From contig CAYUJU010000009.1 of NCBI GenBank assembly GCA_964445115.1, positions 7,463 through 71,462 on the forward strand: a DNA stretch of 64,000 bases, given 5' to 3'. The first letter of the stretch is position 1. Every line of letters begins with the position of its first letter. Of the stretch, positions 25,730-35,385 are shown piece after piece. The DNA comes from CAIJXJ01 sp964445115 (GTDB lineage: Bacteria > Pseudomonadota > Gammaproteobacteria > Burkholderiales > Methylophilaceae). The translations under genes and the position numbers were made by a program. The notes beneath the pieces are model-generated. The model made no database searches, had not been told where the DNA came from, and saw only the letters and a list, made by a program, of their open reading frames with translations.

Positions 25730-28063
25730 CTATTTGATGCAGACCGAGCGTACCTGTTTGATGTCGGTGATGCCTTTCAGGACTTTTTCGATGCCGTCCT
25801 GCTTCAGGGTACGCATGCCGTCTTCGAGGGCGGTGGCGAGCATGTCGGTGACGCGTGCCCGATCCTGGATCAGGTGCTTGATGGCCGGGGTTCCTTCCAT
25901 TAGTTCATAGAGGCCGATGCGGCCCTTGTAGCCGGTGTTGTCGCATTTTTTGCAGCCCACCGCACGGTACAGGGTGAATTCGCCTTTGGCATTGGCGAAG
26001 GATTTGATCCAGGCCTGGTGCAGCGCTTGAAAAGCTCCCGTAGGGTCTTGCCGCCATGCAGAGGTCTGCTCGAGTTCGAGCGAGTACTCTTTGAGTAGCA
26101 GTTCAATCTCCTCGTGCGACGGCGTGTAAGCCTGCTTGCACGCGCACAGCCGTTTGGCGAGGCGTTGCGCCAGGACGCCCAGCAGCGCATCGGCGAAATT
26201 GAACGGGTCCATGCCCATGTCCAGCAGGCGCACCACCGATTCCGGGGCGCTGTTGGTGTGCAAGGTGGTCAACACCAAGTGCCCGGTGAGCGAGGCTTCG
26301 ATGCCGGTGGCCACGGTTTCGTGGTCGCGCATTTCGCCCACCATGATGACGTCTGGGTCGGCGCGCAGGAATGCCTTCATCGCGGCGGCGAAATCCAGGC
26401 CGGCCTTGGGATTCATCTGGACCTGACGAAGACCTTTCTGGGTAATTTCTACCGGGTCTTCTGCCGTCCAGATTTTGGTTTCCGACGTGTTGATGTAACT
26501 CAGTGCCGAGTGTAGCGTCGTGGTCTTGCCAGAGCCGGTGGGGCCGCAGACGAAGAAGAGACCGTAAGGCTTGGAGATGATGTCCTTGAGTTTGGCTTCG
26601 TTCGGGGCACTAAGGCCAAGCTTTTCCAGCGGCAATGGCTCACCGCCGGCCAGGATACGCATCACGACGTCTTCCAGTCCCCCAGCGGTCGGGATGGTCG
26701 CGACACGCAGTTCGATGTCCAACGGGCCGAACTTCTTGAATTTGATCTTGCCGTCCTGCGGGCGGCGTTTTTCCGAAATGTCCAGATCGCACATGATCTT
26801 GATGCGCGAGGCGATGGCGTTGCGATAAGCCGGTGGAATGGTGGTGAAATGTACCAGCGTCCCGTCCTTGCGGAACCGCACTTCGGTCTTGCCGCGGTCG
26901 GGGTAGGGCTCGATGTGGATGTCGGAGGCCCCCTGGTTGTGCGCTTCGATGATGATGCGGTTGACCAGCTTGACCAGTTCGTTGTCCTGCGCGCTTACCT
27001 GGCTGGCGGTGCTGGATTCTTCGTCCTCCGTCTCGGAGGTGGCCAGTTCGTTCATGCCGTAAAACAGCTCTACGGCGCTGAGAAAATCCCGTTTCAGGCA
27101 GACTTTGTAAGTGACCTTGGTCTTTTTGGGGAAGGCCTGGTTGACGATATGTGAGTTACGGACTTTCTCCGGCTCCGGGGTCAGGATGATCAGCCCCTCA
27201 TCGTCGTTTTCATCCATGGGCAGCCATTCGTTGGCCAGCACATAGTCCTGGGATACGCTGCGTTGCAGGGTGACGGGCTGCACCCAGCTCGGGTTGTAGG
27301 CTTCGAATGCTACGCCGAAATAACTGGCGTAGGCCTGGCCGATGTCCGAGGGGTCGAGATGAAGCTCGTCGATCAGGTAGCTTTCGACGTCAGTCTTTCT
27401 GGAGCGTGCTTCACGGAAGGCCTGCTCCATGTCGCGCACGGTCAGAATTTTCTGAGCGATCAGGGGCCAGAAGCGGGTCTTGGCCAGCCCGTGTGGCGTG
27501 CGGCGCGGGTTGAAGGCGATGCCCAGTGGCTTGCTGACCTCCATCGCCGCGGCGACGGCCTCGGGCGGGAAGGGCAACTGGTTCATGCTGTTCAGGACTT
27601 CAATGACTGCCATCAGGCGTGTGCCGTCGGGGCTGAGTACCGGAAAGGCCAGCAACTGTTTGGTATGAAAGCCCGTTTGAGCGTCCACGGCTTTCAGGAA
27701 GCGTAGATTGGAGCTGATGCGCTTCAGTTCGTCGTCGTCGTAGGCGTTGGCGAGATTGACGACCCGCTTGGTCTGGGCGACGAAGCCGGCGACGCTTTTG
27801 GAACTGACTGGCAGCTTGAGCCGTTGCGAGGCGTTCAGGTGGGTGGCGACCCGGGAGACGATGGTGCCGTCGGCGCTGGGGACGAACAGGGTGATGCGCT
27901 CGGCCTGAAACATGGCGCGCAGGCTTTCGCTCACTTCAAAGATGACTTCGTCGATGTGACGGGCGTCATGGATGGTCTTGATGACGCGCTGCAGTTTCTC
28001 GGACAGGGGGATGCCGCCGCCCACGGTGACGGGGTTCACGGCTGCCTGTGCGCTGGGTGTCAT
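25730..28063 (-). CDS. GspE/PilB-type secretion ATPase with N-terminal GAF domain
   Basis: A 777-residue fusion. Residues about 20-180 resemble a GAF sensor domain (SESLRAMFQAERITLFVPSADG), next comes a T2SSE/MshEN-like domain (about 200-330), then a GspE-type ATPase with Walker A CGPTGSGKTT, Asp box VGEMRDHETVATG, His box LTTLHTNSAP, and a Cys4 zinc motif (CAC, then CKKCDNTG). It may drive a type II secretion or pilus machine in response to a small ligand. No partner platform gene is next to it. Distinct from pilB at 5273-7000. Confidence 0.9.
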   Translation of the reverse strand: MTPSAQAAVNPVTVGGGIPLSEKLQRVIKTIHDARHIDEVIFEVSESLRAMFQAERITLFVPSADGTIVSRVATHLNASQRLKLPVSSKSVAGFVAQTKRVVNLANAYDDDELKRISSNLRFLKAVDAQTGFHTKQLLAFPVLSPDGTRLMAVIEVLNSMNQLPFPPEAVAAAMEVSKPLGIAFNPRRTPHGLAKTRFWPLIAQKILTVRDMEQAFREARSRKTDVESYLIDELHLDPSDIGQAYASYFGVAFEAYNPSWVQPVTLQRSVSQDYVLANEWLPMDENDDEGLIILTPEPEKVRNSHIVNQAFPKKTKVTYKVCLKRDFLSAVELFYGMNELATSETEDEESSTASQVSAQDNELVKLVNRIIIEAHNQGASDIHIEPYPDRGKTEVRFRKDGTLVHFTTIPPAYRNAIASRIKIMCDLDISEKRRPQDGKIKFKKFGPLDIELRVATIPTAGGLEDVVMRILAGGEPLPLEKLGLSAPNEAKLKDIISKPYGLFFVCGPTGSGKTTTLHSALSYINTSETKIWTAEDPVEITQKGLRQVQMNPKAGLDFAAAMKAFLRADPDVIMVGEMRDHETVATGIEASLTGHLVLTTLHTNSAPESVVRLLDMGMDPFNFADALLGVLAQRLAKRLCACKQAYTPSHEEIELLLKEYSLELEQTSAWRQDPTGAFQALHQAWIKSFANAKGEFTLYRAVGCKKCDNTGYKGRIGLYELMEGTPAIKHLIQDRARVTDMLATALEDGMRTLKQDGIEKVLKGITDIKQVRSVCIK

Positions 28064-28201
28064 CTGAGAGCTCGTTGATTGTGTATAGGTTTTTTGATGA
28101 ATTTAACACGATAGAAGACGCATGTGAACGTTCAAACATGCCGGATTTGTCATGCAGATGCAGTAAAATTCCCCACATCGATCAACGTGGAGCACGACGA
28201 A

Positions 28202-29431
28202 ATGCCAGTGAACCTGAATTCCCCCGCTGCGGCCGACTTGCTGCCGGTATGTGGCGTCAAACTGGGGTATGCCGAGGCGCATATCCGCAAACCCAATCGC
28301 AAGGATCTGCTGGTCATGCAGTTTGCCCCTGGGAGCCGTGTGGCAGGGGTATTTACGCAAAACCGCTTCTGTGCGGCCCCGGTGACGCTGTGCAAGGAAC
28401 ATCTGGCCTCGGGCAAGGAAATCCGCGGGTTGGTCGTGAACACCGGTAACGCCAATGCTGGCACCGGCGAAGACGGCATGCTGCGTGCGCGGCGTACCTG
28501 CGAGGCGCTGGCCGGCCTGCTGGGCTGTGCGGACCAGCAGATCCTGCCGTTCTCCACCGGCGTCATCATGGAGCCGCTGCCGGTGGATCGCGTAGTTGCC
28601 GGTTTGCCGGCCTGCGTGGCGGATCTCAAGGAGGACAACTGGCTGAACGCAGCGCAGGCGATCATGACCACCGATATCGTGGCCAAGGGGGCTTCGCGTC
28701 AACTGACGCTTGGCGGCAAGACCGTCACCGTGACCGGCATCGCCAAGGGCTCCGGCATGATTCATCCCAACATGGCGACCATGCTGGGGTATATCGCGAC
28801 TGATGCCGCGGTTTCCCAGAACGCACTGGAGGCAATGATCCAGCACGCGGTCAACCGCTCCTTTAACTGCATCACGGTGGATGGCGATACTTCCACCAAT
28901 GACTCGCTGGTGCTGGTGGCGACTGGGCAGGCGGGCAATACGGAGATTGCTGACGTCCAGCATGCTGATTATCTCGCCCTGCGCGATGTGATTGCCGAAG
29001 TGGCCGCGGTGCTGGCGCAAGCCATCGTGCGCGACGGCGAGGGCGCGACCAAGTTCATGACCATCAGTGTCGAAGGCGGCCGCGACGAGGCGGAATGCCG
29101 CAAGATCGGCTATGCGATCGCGCATTCGCCGTTGATCAAGACCGCCTTCTTCGCGTCCGACCCTAATCTGGGCCGTATCCTGGCCGCGATCGGCTATGCC
29201 GGCGTGGCCGATCTCGACGTTGATCTGATCCAACTGTATCTGGGAGACGTGCTGGTGGCGGAAAACGGCGGCCGCGCCGCCAGTTATCAGGAGGCCGATG
29301 GCCAGCGCATCATGAAGGAAGCGGAAATCACGGTCCGTGTGGTGCTGGGGCGCGGGCAGGCCGAGGCAACCGTCTGGACCTGTGACTTCTCCTACGATTA
29401 CGTCAAGATCAACGCGGACTATCGGACCTGA
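28202..29431 (+). CDS. argJ: Bifunctional glutamate N-acetyltransferase / amino-acid acetyltransferase
   Basis: ArgJ, 409 residues, transfers the acetyl group from N-acetylornithine to glutamate in the cyclic arginine pathway. The self-cleavage site that makes alpha and beta chains is seen in KGSGMIHPNMATML, where the Thr becomes the catalytic nucleophile. Start MPVNLNSPAAADLLP at 28202 follows a GGAGCACGACGA leader; a longer frame upstream lacks family similarity. It overlaps the next gene by one base. Confidence 0.96.
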   Translation: MPVNLNSPAAADLLPVCGVKLGYAEAHIRKPNRKDLLVMQFAPGSRVAGVFTQNRFCAAPVTLCKEHLASGKEIRGLVVNTGNANAGTGEDGMLRARRTCEALAGLLGCADQQILPFSTGVIMEPLPVDRVVAGLPACVADLKEDNWLNAAQAIMTTDIVAKGASRQLTLGGKTVTVTGIAKGSGMIHPNMATMLGYIATDAAVSQNALEAMIQHAVNRSFNCITVDGDTSTNDSLVLVATGQAGNTEIADVQHADYLALRDVIAEVAAVLAQAIVRDGEGATKFMTISVEGGRDEAECRKIGYAIAHSPLIKTAFFASDPNLGRILAAIGYAGVADLDVDLIQLYLGDVLVAENGGRAASYQEADGQRIMKEAEITVRVVLGRGQAEATVWTCDFSYDYVKINADYRT

Positions 29432-30282
29432 TGGAGACCCTGATCGCCCGGGCCGAGGCCCTCCTGCAGCGGCTGGAGACCTTGCTGCCGCCGTCACCCG
29501 CCGCGCCCGACTGGTCGGCCACGGCTTATCGCTGGCGCCGTGTGCAGGGGCGAGGCCAGCTGCAACCGGTGCATGCCCCGCATCGCATCGCGCTCGCTGA
29601 CCTGCGCGATGTCGATCCGCAAAAGGTTGCGCTGGTGCGCAATACCCGCCAGTTTCTGCAGGGCCTGCCGGCCAACAACGCCCTGCTGACGGGCGCGCGC
29701 GGCACGGGCAAGTCGTCGCTGGTCAAGGCGCTGCTGAACGAATTCGCCTCGCAGGGCCTGCGCCTGGTCGAGGTCGACAAGGCGGATCTGACCGACCTGA
29801 TGGACATTGCCGACCTGCTGCGCGGTCGCCCGGAGCGATTCATCATTTTTTGCGATGATCTGTCCTTCGATGCTGACGAACCGGGTTACAAGGCGCTCAA
29901 GGTTGCGCTTGACGGCTCCGTGGCCGCCGCCGCAGACAACATGCTGATCTACGCCACGTCTAACCGTCGCCACCTGATGCCGGAATTCATGGCGGAAAAT
30001 CTGGAAACGCGCTACGAAGGCGATGAAATTCGCCCCGGTGAAACCACTGAAGAAAAAATCTCCCTATCCGAACGCTTCGGGCTGTGGCTGTCCTTTTATC
30101 CGTTCGATCAGGAGGCTTACCTCGACATTGTGCGTCATTGGCTGAAGCATTTTGGGGTTGCGCGTCTGACTCCGCAGGCGCGTCGATCAGCGTTGCAGTT
30201 CGCCCTGGGACGTGGCTCCCGCAGTGGTCGGGTGGCGTGGCAGTTCGCCCGTGATTGGGCGGGGCAACAGGGGCTGCGATGA
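29431..30282 (+). CDS. DUF815 family AAA-type ATP-binding protein
   Basis: A 283-residue predicted ATPase with Walker A TGARGTGKSS near residue 88 and Walker B FIIFCDDLSF, plus the conserved YATSNRRHLMPE segment of DUF815. Function is unknown; the fold resembles DnaA/IstB-like AAA proteins. It overlaps argJ by one base and the Nudix gene by four, so all three are translationally coupled. Confidence 0.88.
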   Translation: METLIARAEALLQRLETLLPPSPAAPDWSATAYRWRRVQGRGQLQPVHAPHRIALADLRDVDPQKVALVRNTRQFLQGLPANNALLTGARGTGKSSLVKALLNEFASQGLRLVEVDKADLTDLMDIADLLRGRPERFIIFCDDLSFDADEPGYKALKVALDGSVAAAADNMLIYATSNRRHLMPEFMAENLETRYEGDEIRPGETTEEKISLSERFGLWLSFYPFDQEAYLDIVRHWLKHFGVARLTPQARRSALQFALGRGSRSGRVAWQFARDWAGQQGLR

Positions 30283-31226
30283 GCGTGCGCGACACAGTAG
30301 AAGCGGTCGTTGCCGTCATCCGGCGGCCGGATGGCCAAGTGCTGCTCGGCCAGCGTCCCGAGGGTAAGCCTTGGGCAGGGTGGTGGGAATTCCCGGGCGG
30401 CAAGATCGAAGACGGGGAGGCTGCTTTCCATGCGCTGCAACGCGAGTTGCAGGAAGAACTCGGCATCCAGGCCACGGAGGCCTATCCCTGGCTGACACGC
30501 GTGTTCGACTACCCCGAGCGCCGCGTCAAGCTGCGCTTCTTCACCGTGCGCCAATGGCAGGGCGAGCCGCAGGGCTGCGAAGGGCAGCAGCTTTCCTGGC
30601 AGCACCCTGCATCGGTTGCGGTGGGGCCTCTGCTGCCAGCCAACGCGCCCATTCTGGATGCGTTGCGATTGCCCGCGACATATGCCATCACCAACTTGCA
30701 GGAAATGGGCGAGGCCCGCTTTTTTGCCATGCTCGAATCTGCGCTGGATCGCGGGGTGCGGCTGATTCAAGTGCGCGAGAAACATCTGGACGCGCCCGCG
30801 CTGGAAAAGTTCGCGCGCCGGGTGGTGGACGTGGCGAGCCCTTGCGGTGCCAGGGTGCTGCTGAACGGCGAAGTCGCCATGGCCCGGCACGTGGGCGCGC
30901 ATGGCGTTCACCTCAGCGCGGCCCGCCTGATGGAACTGGACAACAAACCGGAGGGCCTGCTGTGCGCAGCCTCCTGTCATCAGGCGGCAGAGTTGGCGCA
31001 GGCGGCACGCCTCGGGCTGGATTTCGTGCTGCTCTCCCCCGTGATGCGTACGCTCAGTCATCCTGATGCCGAGCCGTTGGGATGGGCCCGCTTCCAGTCG
31101 ATGCTGGGGGAGTATCCCCTGCCGGTATTCGCGCTCGGCGGGCTGCAGGTGGCCGACATGGCGTCCGCATGGCACCACGGGGCGCACGGCATCGCCATGC
31201 AGCGTGCGGTATGGGACGCGATTTGA
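30279..31226 (+). CDS. Nudix hydrolase (MutT) fused to thiamine-phosphate-synthase-like domain
   Basis: Two-domain protein of 315 residues. The N-terminal half is a MutT-type Nudix hydrolase with a complete Nudix box (GGKIEDGEAAFHALQREL then QEELGI), expected to remove 8-oxo-dGTP. The C-terminal half (from about residue 130) resembles ThiE/TenI: LIQVREKH, HGVHLSAARL and FVLLSPVMRT. This fusion is known in proteobacteria. Whether the second domain makes thiamine phosphate is uncertain. The start overlaps the previous stop (ATGA). Confidence 0.9.
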   Translation: MSVRDTVEAVVAVIRRPDGQVLLGQRPEGKPWAGWWEFPGGKIEDGEAAFHALQRELQEELGIQATEAYPWLTRVFDYPERRVKLRFFTVRQWQGEPQGCEGQQLSWQHPASVAVGPLLPANAPILDALRLPATYAITNLQEMGEARFFAMLESALDRGVRLIQVREKHLDAPALEKFARRVVDVASPCGARVLLNGEVAMARHVGAHGVHLSAARLMELDNKPEGLLCAASCHQAAELAQAARLGLDFVLLSPVMRTLSHPDAEPLGWARFQSMLGEYPLPVFALGGLQVADMASAWHHGAHGIAMQRAVWDAI

Positions 31227-31669
31227 CGCGTCGCCGCCTCTGGGGCTGGATCGCTCTCGTGGCGGGCAGCCTGATGCTGCTGGGCGGCGTTGCGCTGCTT
31301 TACCTTGGGTTGGTCCCGCGACCGGCCGCTGACGTTACGTCGGTGCCTTGTCCGGACATCCGTGTGGGGTGCCTGTTGCCGGGCCAGGCGGGGCGTGTCG
31401 TGTTCGACGACATTCCGCAAGCCATGCAACCCTTTAACGTCCGGGTGGAGGCGCCACGGGCGGCTGCCGTGCATGTGAGCTTTGCCATGCGCGGCATGCA
31501 GATGGGGATGAACCGCTACCGGCTGCTACCGCAGGGCGAGGGGCGATGGGTCGCGCAGGTTACGTTGCCGGTCTGCGTCGACGGGCGTGCGGATTGGGAT
31601 ATGACGCTGGAACTGGAAGGGCCGTCGCTGGCAAACCGGCAGTATCGCGTGCCGTTCGCCAGTCGCTGA
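31211..31669 (+). CDS. Membrane-anchored protein of unknown function
   Basis: A 152-residue protein with one N-terminal membrane helix (about residues 10-32) and a presumed periplasmic domain containing two closely spaced Cys (PCPDIRVGC) and a Met-rich AMRGMQMGMNRY stretch. Met and Cys clusters suggest copper binding, and it is convergent with a PCuAC copper chaperone nine bases away, but this is inference. The start at 31211 overlaps the previous gene by 16 bases. Confidence 0.65.
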   Translation: MGRDLTRRRLWGWIALVAGSLMLLGGVALLYLGLVPRPAADVTSVPCPDIRVGCLLPGQAGRVVFDDIPQAMQPFNVRVEAPRAAAVHVSFAMRGMQMGMNRYRLLPQGEGRWVAQVTLPVCVDGRADWDMTLELEGPSLANRQYRVPFASR

Positions 31670-31677
31670 ATCGATGC

Positions 31678-32118
31678 CTATTCTGCCGCTTTGATCGGCA
31701 GTTTCACTGGCAGCGCGTAAGTCTTGCCGGATTTTTCCTTGATCTTGAGCGAGAGCGCCACGCTGTCGCCCGCCTTGAGCGGATGCTTAAGGTCGAACAG
31801 CATCAGGTGGAACCCGCCTGGTTCCAGTTTGACGGTTTGGCCTGCCGGCAGCGGTAACGTTTCCATCATGCGCATTTCCATCACGCCGTTGTTCATGGCC
31901 ATCTTGTGGATTTCGACGCTGTCCGCCACCGGGGTGGAGGCTTCCGTCAGCGTGGCGTCGACCGGGCTTTGCAGCAGCATGTAGGCGGCCCCGACTTCCT
32001 GCCCCGGCATGGTGGCGCGCGCCCAGGCGTGGGTGATTTTGACCGTGTCGTCTGTGGCGAAGCTTGAAAACGAAATCAGGCAGGCCAGCAGCCAGTGCCA
32101 AGGATTATTGCGCGTCAT
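31678..32118 (-). CDS. PCuAC-family periplasmic copper chaperone
   Basis: Exported protein of 146 residues with a signal peptide (hydrophobic WLLACLISFSSFA). The copper(I) site of the family, a His/Met cluster, is visible as VEIHKM, then EMRMM, then GGFHLMLFDL. PCuAC proteins deliver copper to the CuA centre of cytochrome oxidase or scavenge it in the periplasm. It runs into yacG by 14 bases on the same strand. Confidence 0.9.
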   Translation of the reverse strand: MTRNNPWHWLLACLISFSSFATDDTVKITHAWARATMPGQEVGAAYMLLQSPVDATLTEASTPVADSVEIHKMAMNNGVMEMRMMETLPLPAGQTVKLEPGGFHLMLFDLKHPLKAGDSVALSLKIKEKSGKTYALPVKLPIKAAE

Positions 32119-32293
32119 CGGGAACCTCCGGCTTGTCGGACTCAGGGATGCGGTACTGTTCGCTGGCCCACTGTCCCAGGTCGATCAGCTTGCATCGTTT
32201 CGAGCAGAACGGACGATACGGGTTCGCGGGGTCGTAGGGTGTTTTGTCGCTGCAGCCCGGGCAGGCGACCATGCGCGGCGTTACAGGTTGCAC
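32105..32293 (-). CDS. yacG: DNA gyrase inhibitor YacG
   Basis: A 62-residue zinc protein with the YacG pattern CPGC...PFCSKRCKLIDLGQWA. YacG binds GyrB and blocks DNA binding by gyrase in Escherichia coli. GTG 32293 gives a 13-base overlap with zapD; an internal ATG at 32272 is an alternative start. The yacG-zapD-coaE-pilD order is conserved in gamma- and betaproteobacteria. Confidence 0.92.
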   Translation of the reverse strand: MQPVTPRMVACPGCSDKTPYDPANPYRPFCSKRCKLIDLGQWASEQYRIPESDKPEVPDDAQ

Positions 32294-33039
32294 AGCGTCA
32301 GTTCGAAGGGGACGTCCGCCTCGTATTGGCGTGGTTTCTGGGTGGTGTCCAGCAGGTTGAAGCGTACGTTGATCGCGTATTTGTTGGCGCTGACTTCCGG
32401 GAAACAGCCCAGGCTGTCATCTACGGTCACCCGCAGCATCTGCGCTGGCTTGGCGCCCCCCAGCATCTGCTGGTAGGCCCCTTGCTGGGCGACATGTGTC
32501 ACCGGCACGCCGCTGCCGCGCAGGATGTGCAGGATGATGCGCAGGCCGTCGTACAGTGGCGTCAGCGGTGCCATCCAGGCTTCGAGATCTTGCTTGCGCT
32601 GTTCCGAGGTACGGCCCAGCCAGTAATGGTAGGAGGGCACGTCGAATTCGCAGACGCCCCCCGGAATACCAGCGCGCTGCTTGATCGCCATCAGCCATTC
32701 GTTGTCGCGCAGCGATTGGCCGATCTTGCCCGTGTTGGTGCGCAACTGGTGCGCGGTCTTTTCGATTTCTTCGATCACTTCGTTGAGTATGTTTTCCGCG
32801 ATCGAGGGGTTGCCGCGCAGGCTTTCCATGACGATCTTCTGGCGATCGAGTTCTTGTAGCAGGTCGGTTTTCAGTTCGGCGCGGTCGATGACATCCAGAA
32901 TCTGGAAGATGCCCAGCAAGGCGCAATGGTGGTTGAACTCGTGCCCTCCCTGCAGGTAATGCAGGATCTTCACGAAAAGATCCTCCAGACGCAGCAGGGT
33001 GCGAATGCGCTCGTTGAAGGGGTAGTCGTAACTGGACAC
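32281..33039 (-). CDS. zapD: Cell division protein ZapD
   Basis: Cytoplasmic protein of 252 residues that cross-links FtsZ filaments at the division site. Recognised from the N-terminal YPFNERIRTLLRLEDLF and the C-terminal FELTLCNL region, and from its invariable place between coaE and yacG. Mostly alpha-helical N-terminal half and beta-rich C-terminal half. Full family length. Confidence 0.95.
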   Translation of the reverse strand: MSSYDYPFNERIRTLLRLEDLFVKILHYLQGGHEFNHHCALLGIFQILDVIDRAELKTDLLQELDRQKIVMESLRGNPSIAENILNEVIEEIEKTAHQLRTNTGKIGQSLRDNEWLMAIKQRAGIPGGVCEFDVPSYHYWLGRTSEQRKQDLEAWMAPLTPLYDGLRIILHILRGSGVPVTHVAQQGAYQQMLGGAKPAQMLRVTVDDSLGCFPEVSANKYAINVRFNLLDTTQKPRQYEADVPFELTLCNL

Positions 33040-33081
33040 GAAATGACCGCGTAATTATCGTCACATAAGAGTTGTAGCGGA

Positions 33082-33699
33082 TTATGAAATTGATTGGCTA
33101 ACTGCGCAAGTCTTAATGTATTTTTCGTGTTTCTGCCTGACTTGTGCGGCCAGTTCGTCCAGTGTTCCATCGTTCAGAATCACATCATCGGCAAGTGCCA
33201 GCCGCTTTGCCCGGGGCAGTTGCGCCGCCATGATGGCGCGGACGGCTGCTTCTGACAGCCCGCTGCGTGCCGTGGCGCGCTGGACTTGCAGGGCTTCGTC
33301 GCAGTCAATCACCAGACTGCATGCGATGAGATGCGCGTAGCCCTGCGTCTCGAACAGCAAGGGGACGACCAGGATCTGGTAGGGGGCGTCGGCGTGGGCA
33401 GCCAGCAGTTCCAAGGCACGCGCGCGGATGCGCGGATGCAGGATACTTTCCAGCGCGCGCCGCGATGCCGGGTCGGCGAACACGCGTTCGCGGATCAGGC
33501 CGCGGTTGAGGGAGCCGTCAGGGCTGAGTGCAGCATCACCAAAGACAGCGGCAATTTCCGCCAGGGCCGGCTGTCCGGGCTGTGTCAGCGCATGCGCAAT
33601 CCGATCGGTATCCACCACCGGCACGCCGAGCGCGGCGAACAGGTCCGCTGCGGCACTCTTGCCGCTGCCGATGCCCCCGGTCAGCCCGATCACGAACAT
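33082..33699 (-). CDS. coaE: Dephospho-CoA kinase
   Basis: Last enzyme of coenzyme A synthesis, phosphorylating the 3'-hydroxyl of dephospho-CoA. Walker A GLTGGIGSGKS is at the N-terminus and VDTDRIAH follows. About 205 residues. I chose ATG 33699 because it places the family's M-x-x-GLTGG at the start; GTG 33708, immediately after the pilD stop, is also possible. Follows pilD in the conserved cluster. Confidence 0.95.
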   Translation of the reverse strand: MFVIGLTGGIGSGKSAAADLFAALGVPVVDTDRIAHALTQPGQPALAEIAAVFGDAALSPDGSLNRGLIRERVFADPASRRALESILHPRIRARALELLAAHADAPYQILVVPLLFETQGYAHLIACSLVIDCDEALQVQRATARSGLSEAAVRAIMAAQLPRAKRLALADDVILNDGTLDELAAQVRQKHEKYIKTCAVSQSIS

Positions 33700-33708
33700 A
33701 AGGCGCAC

Positions 33709-34563
33709 TTAGCGGCCAGGCAGGTAGAAACCTGCCAGTTGCGGACCCCAGAAGAGCGCTGCGATCCCGCCCAGCGCAAGGTAGGGGCCGAACGGAATCG
33801 GGACGTTGCGGCCGTGGCGCGCAAACAGGATCATGCCGATGCCGATGATGGAGCCGGCCAGCGAGGACAGCAGGATCACGGCCGGCAGCAACTGCCAGCC
33901 AAACCAGGCGCCAATGGCGGCCAGCAGCTTGAAGTCGCCGTAGCCCATGCCTTCCTTGCCCGTGACCAGCTTGAACAGCCAGTACACGCTCCACAGGGCC
34001 AGGTAGCCGGCCATGGCGCCGATGACGGCCGAATTCAAGTCGGTGAACAGGCCGTGCAGATTGAGGAACAGGCCGCCCCAGAGCAGGGGCAGGGTAATGT
34101 CGTCCGGCAGCAGAAACGTATCGAAATCGATGAAGGTCAGGGCAATCAGGGCGAAGGTGAACAGCAGGGCCGCAATGGCGGTGGCCCCCAAACCGAAATG
34201 CCAGGCCACCAGCCCGCTCAGGGCGCCGGTGAGTGCTTCAACCAATGGGTAGCGCGGGCTGATGCGCGTGTGGCAGCCCGCGCATTTGCCGCCCAGCGTG
34301 AGATAACTCAATACCGGGATGTTTTCCATCGCAGTGATCTGGTGGCCGCATACCGGGCAGGATGAGCGTGGGGTGACCAGGTCATAGCGCGGGGCGGCAG
34401 GCACCTCGAGCCCTTGTGATTCGGCCACCTGGCGCTGCCATTCAGCCTCCATCATCTTGGGCAAGCGGTGGATCACCACGTTGAGAAAGCTGCCGATCAG
34501 CAGGCCGAACAAGGTGGCGGAAAAAACGAAAAAAGCGGGATGGTCGCGCAGGAGTTCCAGCAT
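33709..34563 (-). CDS. pilD: Prepilin peptidase / N-methyltransferase PilD
   Basis: Bifunctional inner membrane aspartic protease of 284 residues that cleaves and methylates type IV prepilins. The cytoplasmic zinc-binding tetracysteine is intact (CPVC, CAGC). The catalytic aspartates sit in FIDFDTFLLPDD and GYGDFKLLAAIGAW. Seven to eight membrane helices. It is separated from pilB-pilC by 27 kb, whereas these are usually adjacent, so the ancestral cluster has been split in this lineage. Confidence 0.97.
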   Translation of the reverse strand: MLELLRDHPAFFVFSATLFGLLIGSFLNVVIHRLPKMMEAEWQRQVAESQGLEVPAAPRYDLVTPRSSCPVCGHQITAMENIPVLSYLTLGGKCAGCHTRISPRYPLVEALTGALSGLVAWHFGLGATAIAALLFTFALIALTFIDFDTFLLPDDITLPLLWGGLFLNLHGLFTDLNSAVIGAMAGYLALWSVYWLFKLVTGKEGMGYGDFKLLAAIGAWFGWQLLPAVILLSSLAGSIIGIGMILFARHGRNVPIPFGPYLALGGIAALFWGPQLAGFYLPGR

Positions 34564-34710
34564 GCTAGGCCTGTGTTCCGAAGGATGGTGCGCGCATCAT
34601 CCCATCGTCCTCCGGGGATGGCAAGCCGGGGCCGCCCCTTGAAATCGGCGCATGTGCCCCCACTGAGGATAGTGAGTTCCTGTTGGACCGATGCTGAAGA
34701 CCCTGTTGCC

Positions 34711-35031
34711 ATGAATCAATCCTACCAAACTGCTCCTGATCTTGATTTTCCCATCGTCTGTCAGGCCGAGGTCGACTTGCCTGCCTGGCTGCGCGAGTTG
34801 ACGGGGCAAGCGGGGTGGCAACTGCTGGAGGAATCGCCTTTCGATGCCGGCGAATCCTATCGTTTGTGTCGAGGGCAGGATGAGGCGGAGGTGGTGCTAT
34901 TCCACACCGGTCATGTCACGGTGGGGCTGGCGGACCGGGTGTTGTATGAGGGGCGCCTGCTGGATGCGCCAGGGTGTGCGAGTGTTCGCTACTTCCATGG
35001 TGAAAGCGGCGAGCCGATCACCTTGAACTGA
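34711..35031 (+). CDS. Small protein of unknown function, last gene before the island
   Basis: A 106-residue acidic protein without membrane segments that I do not recognise. It is divergent from pilD. The start MNQSYQTAPDLDFP at 34711 is preferred to a long upstream extension that overlaps the pilD promoter region. Base composition fits the core genome, so I place the island boundary downstream of it. Confidence 0.6.
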   Translation: MNQSYQTAPDLDFPIVCQAEVDLPAWLRELTGQAGWQLLEESPFDAGESYRLCRGQDEAEVVLFHTGHVTVGLADRVLYEGRLLDAPGCASVRYFHGESGEPITLN

Positions 35032-35385
35032 CCCTGGCATTGCAGAGCAATAGTTTTACGAACTTCCACGAGATTGGATAATGTGGTGTTGGATTTCAAC
35101 CACGACGCGTGGTTGATCGGTAATGATTGGATGTGTGGCAGGGGTGATAATCTTGTCCAGCTTGAAACCCATATAACTTACCATTGGCCCCTGATTTTTT
35201 GGTTTCGGAATCCCCATGCGCAAGGCCAGGGGAAACATAATTTGACACTTTTCTGCAGTGAGCACCGATATCCATGCACTTTGTGCCTTCATGAAGGGGC
35301 ATTATATTTCATTTGTTGATTGGTTTCTGGTGGGAGGCATCTTCCCATGACCGACTGGGCCGGAAATGTGTTCATCATTTTTTGC

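Noticed and set aside
35056..35319. Two overlapping opposite-strand frames of about 80 residues
   Set aside because: Neither has a good ribosome binding site or protein-like composition; region looks like a transposon or island flank.
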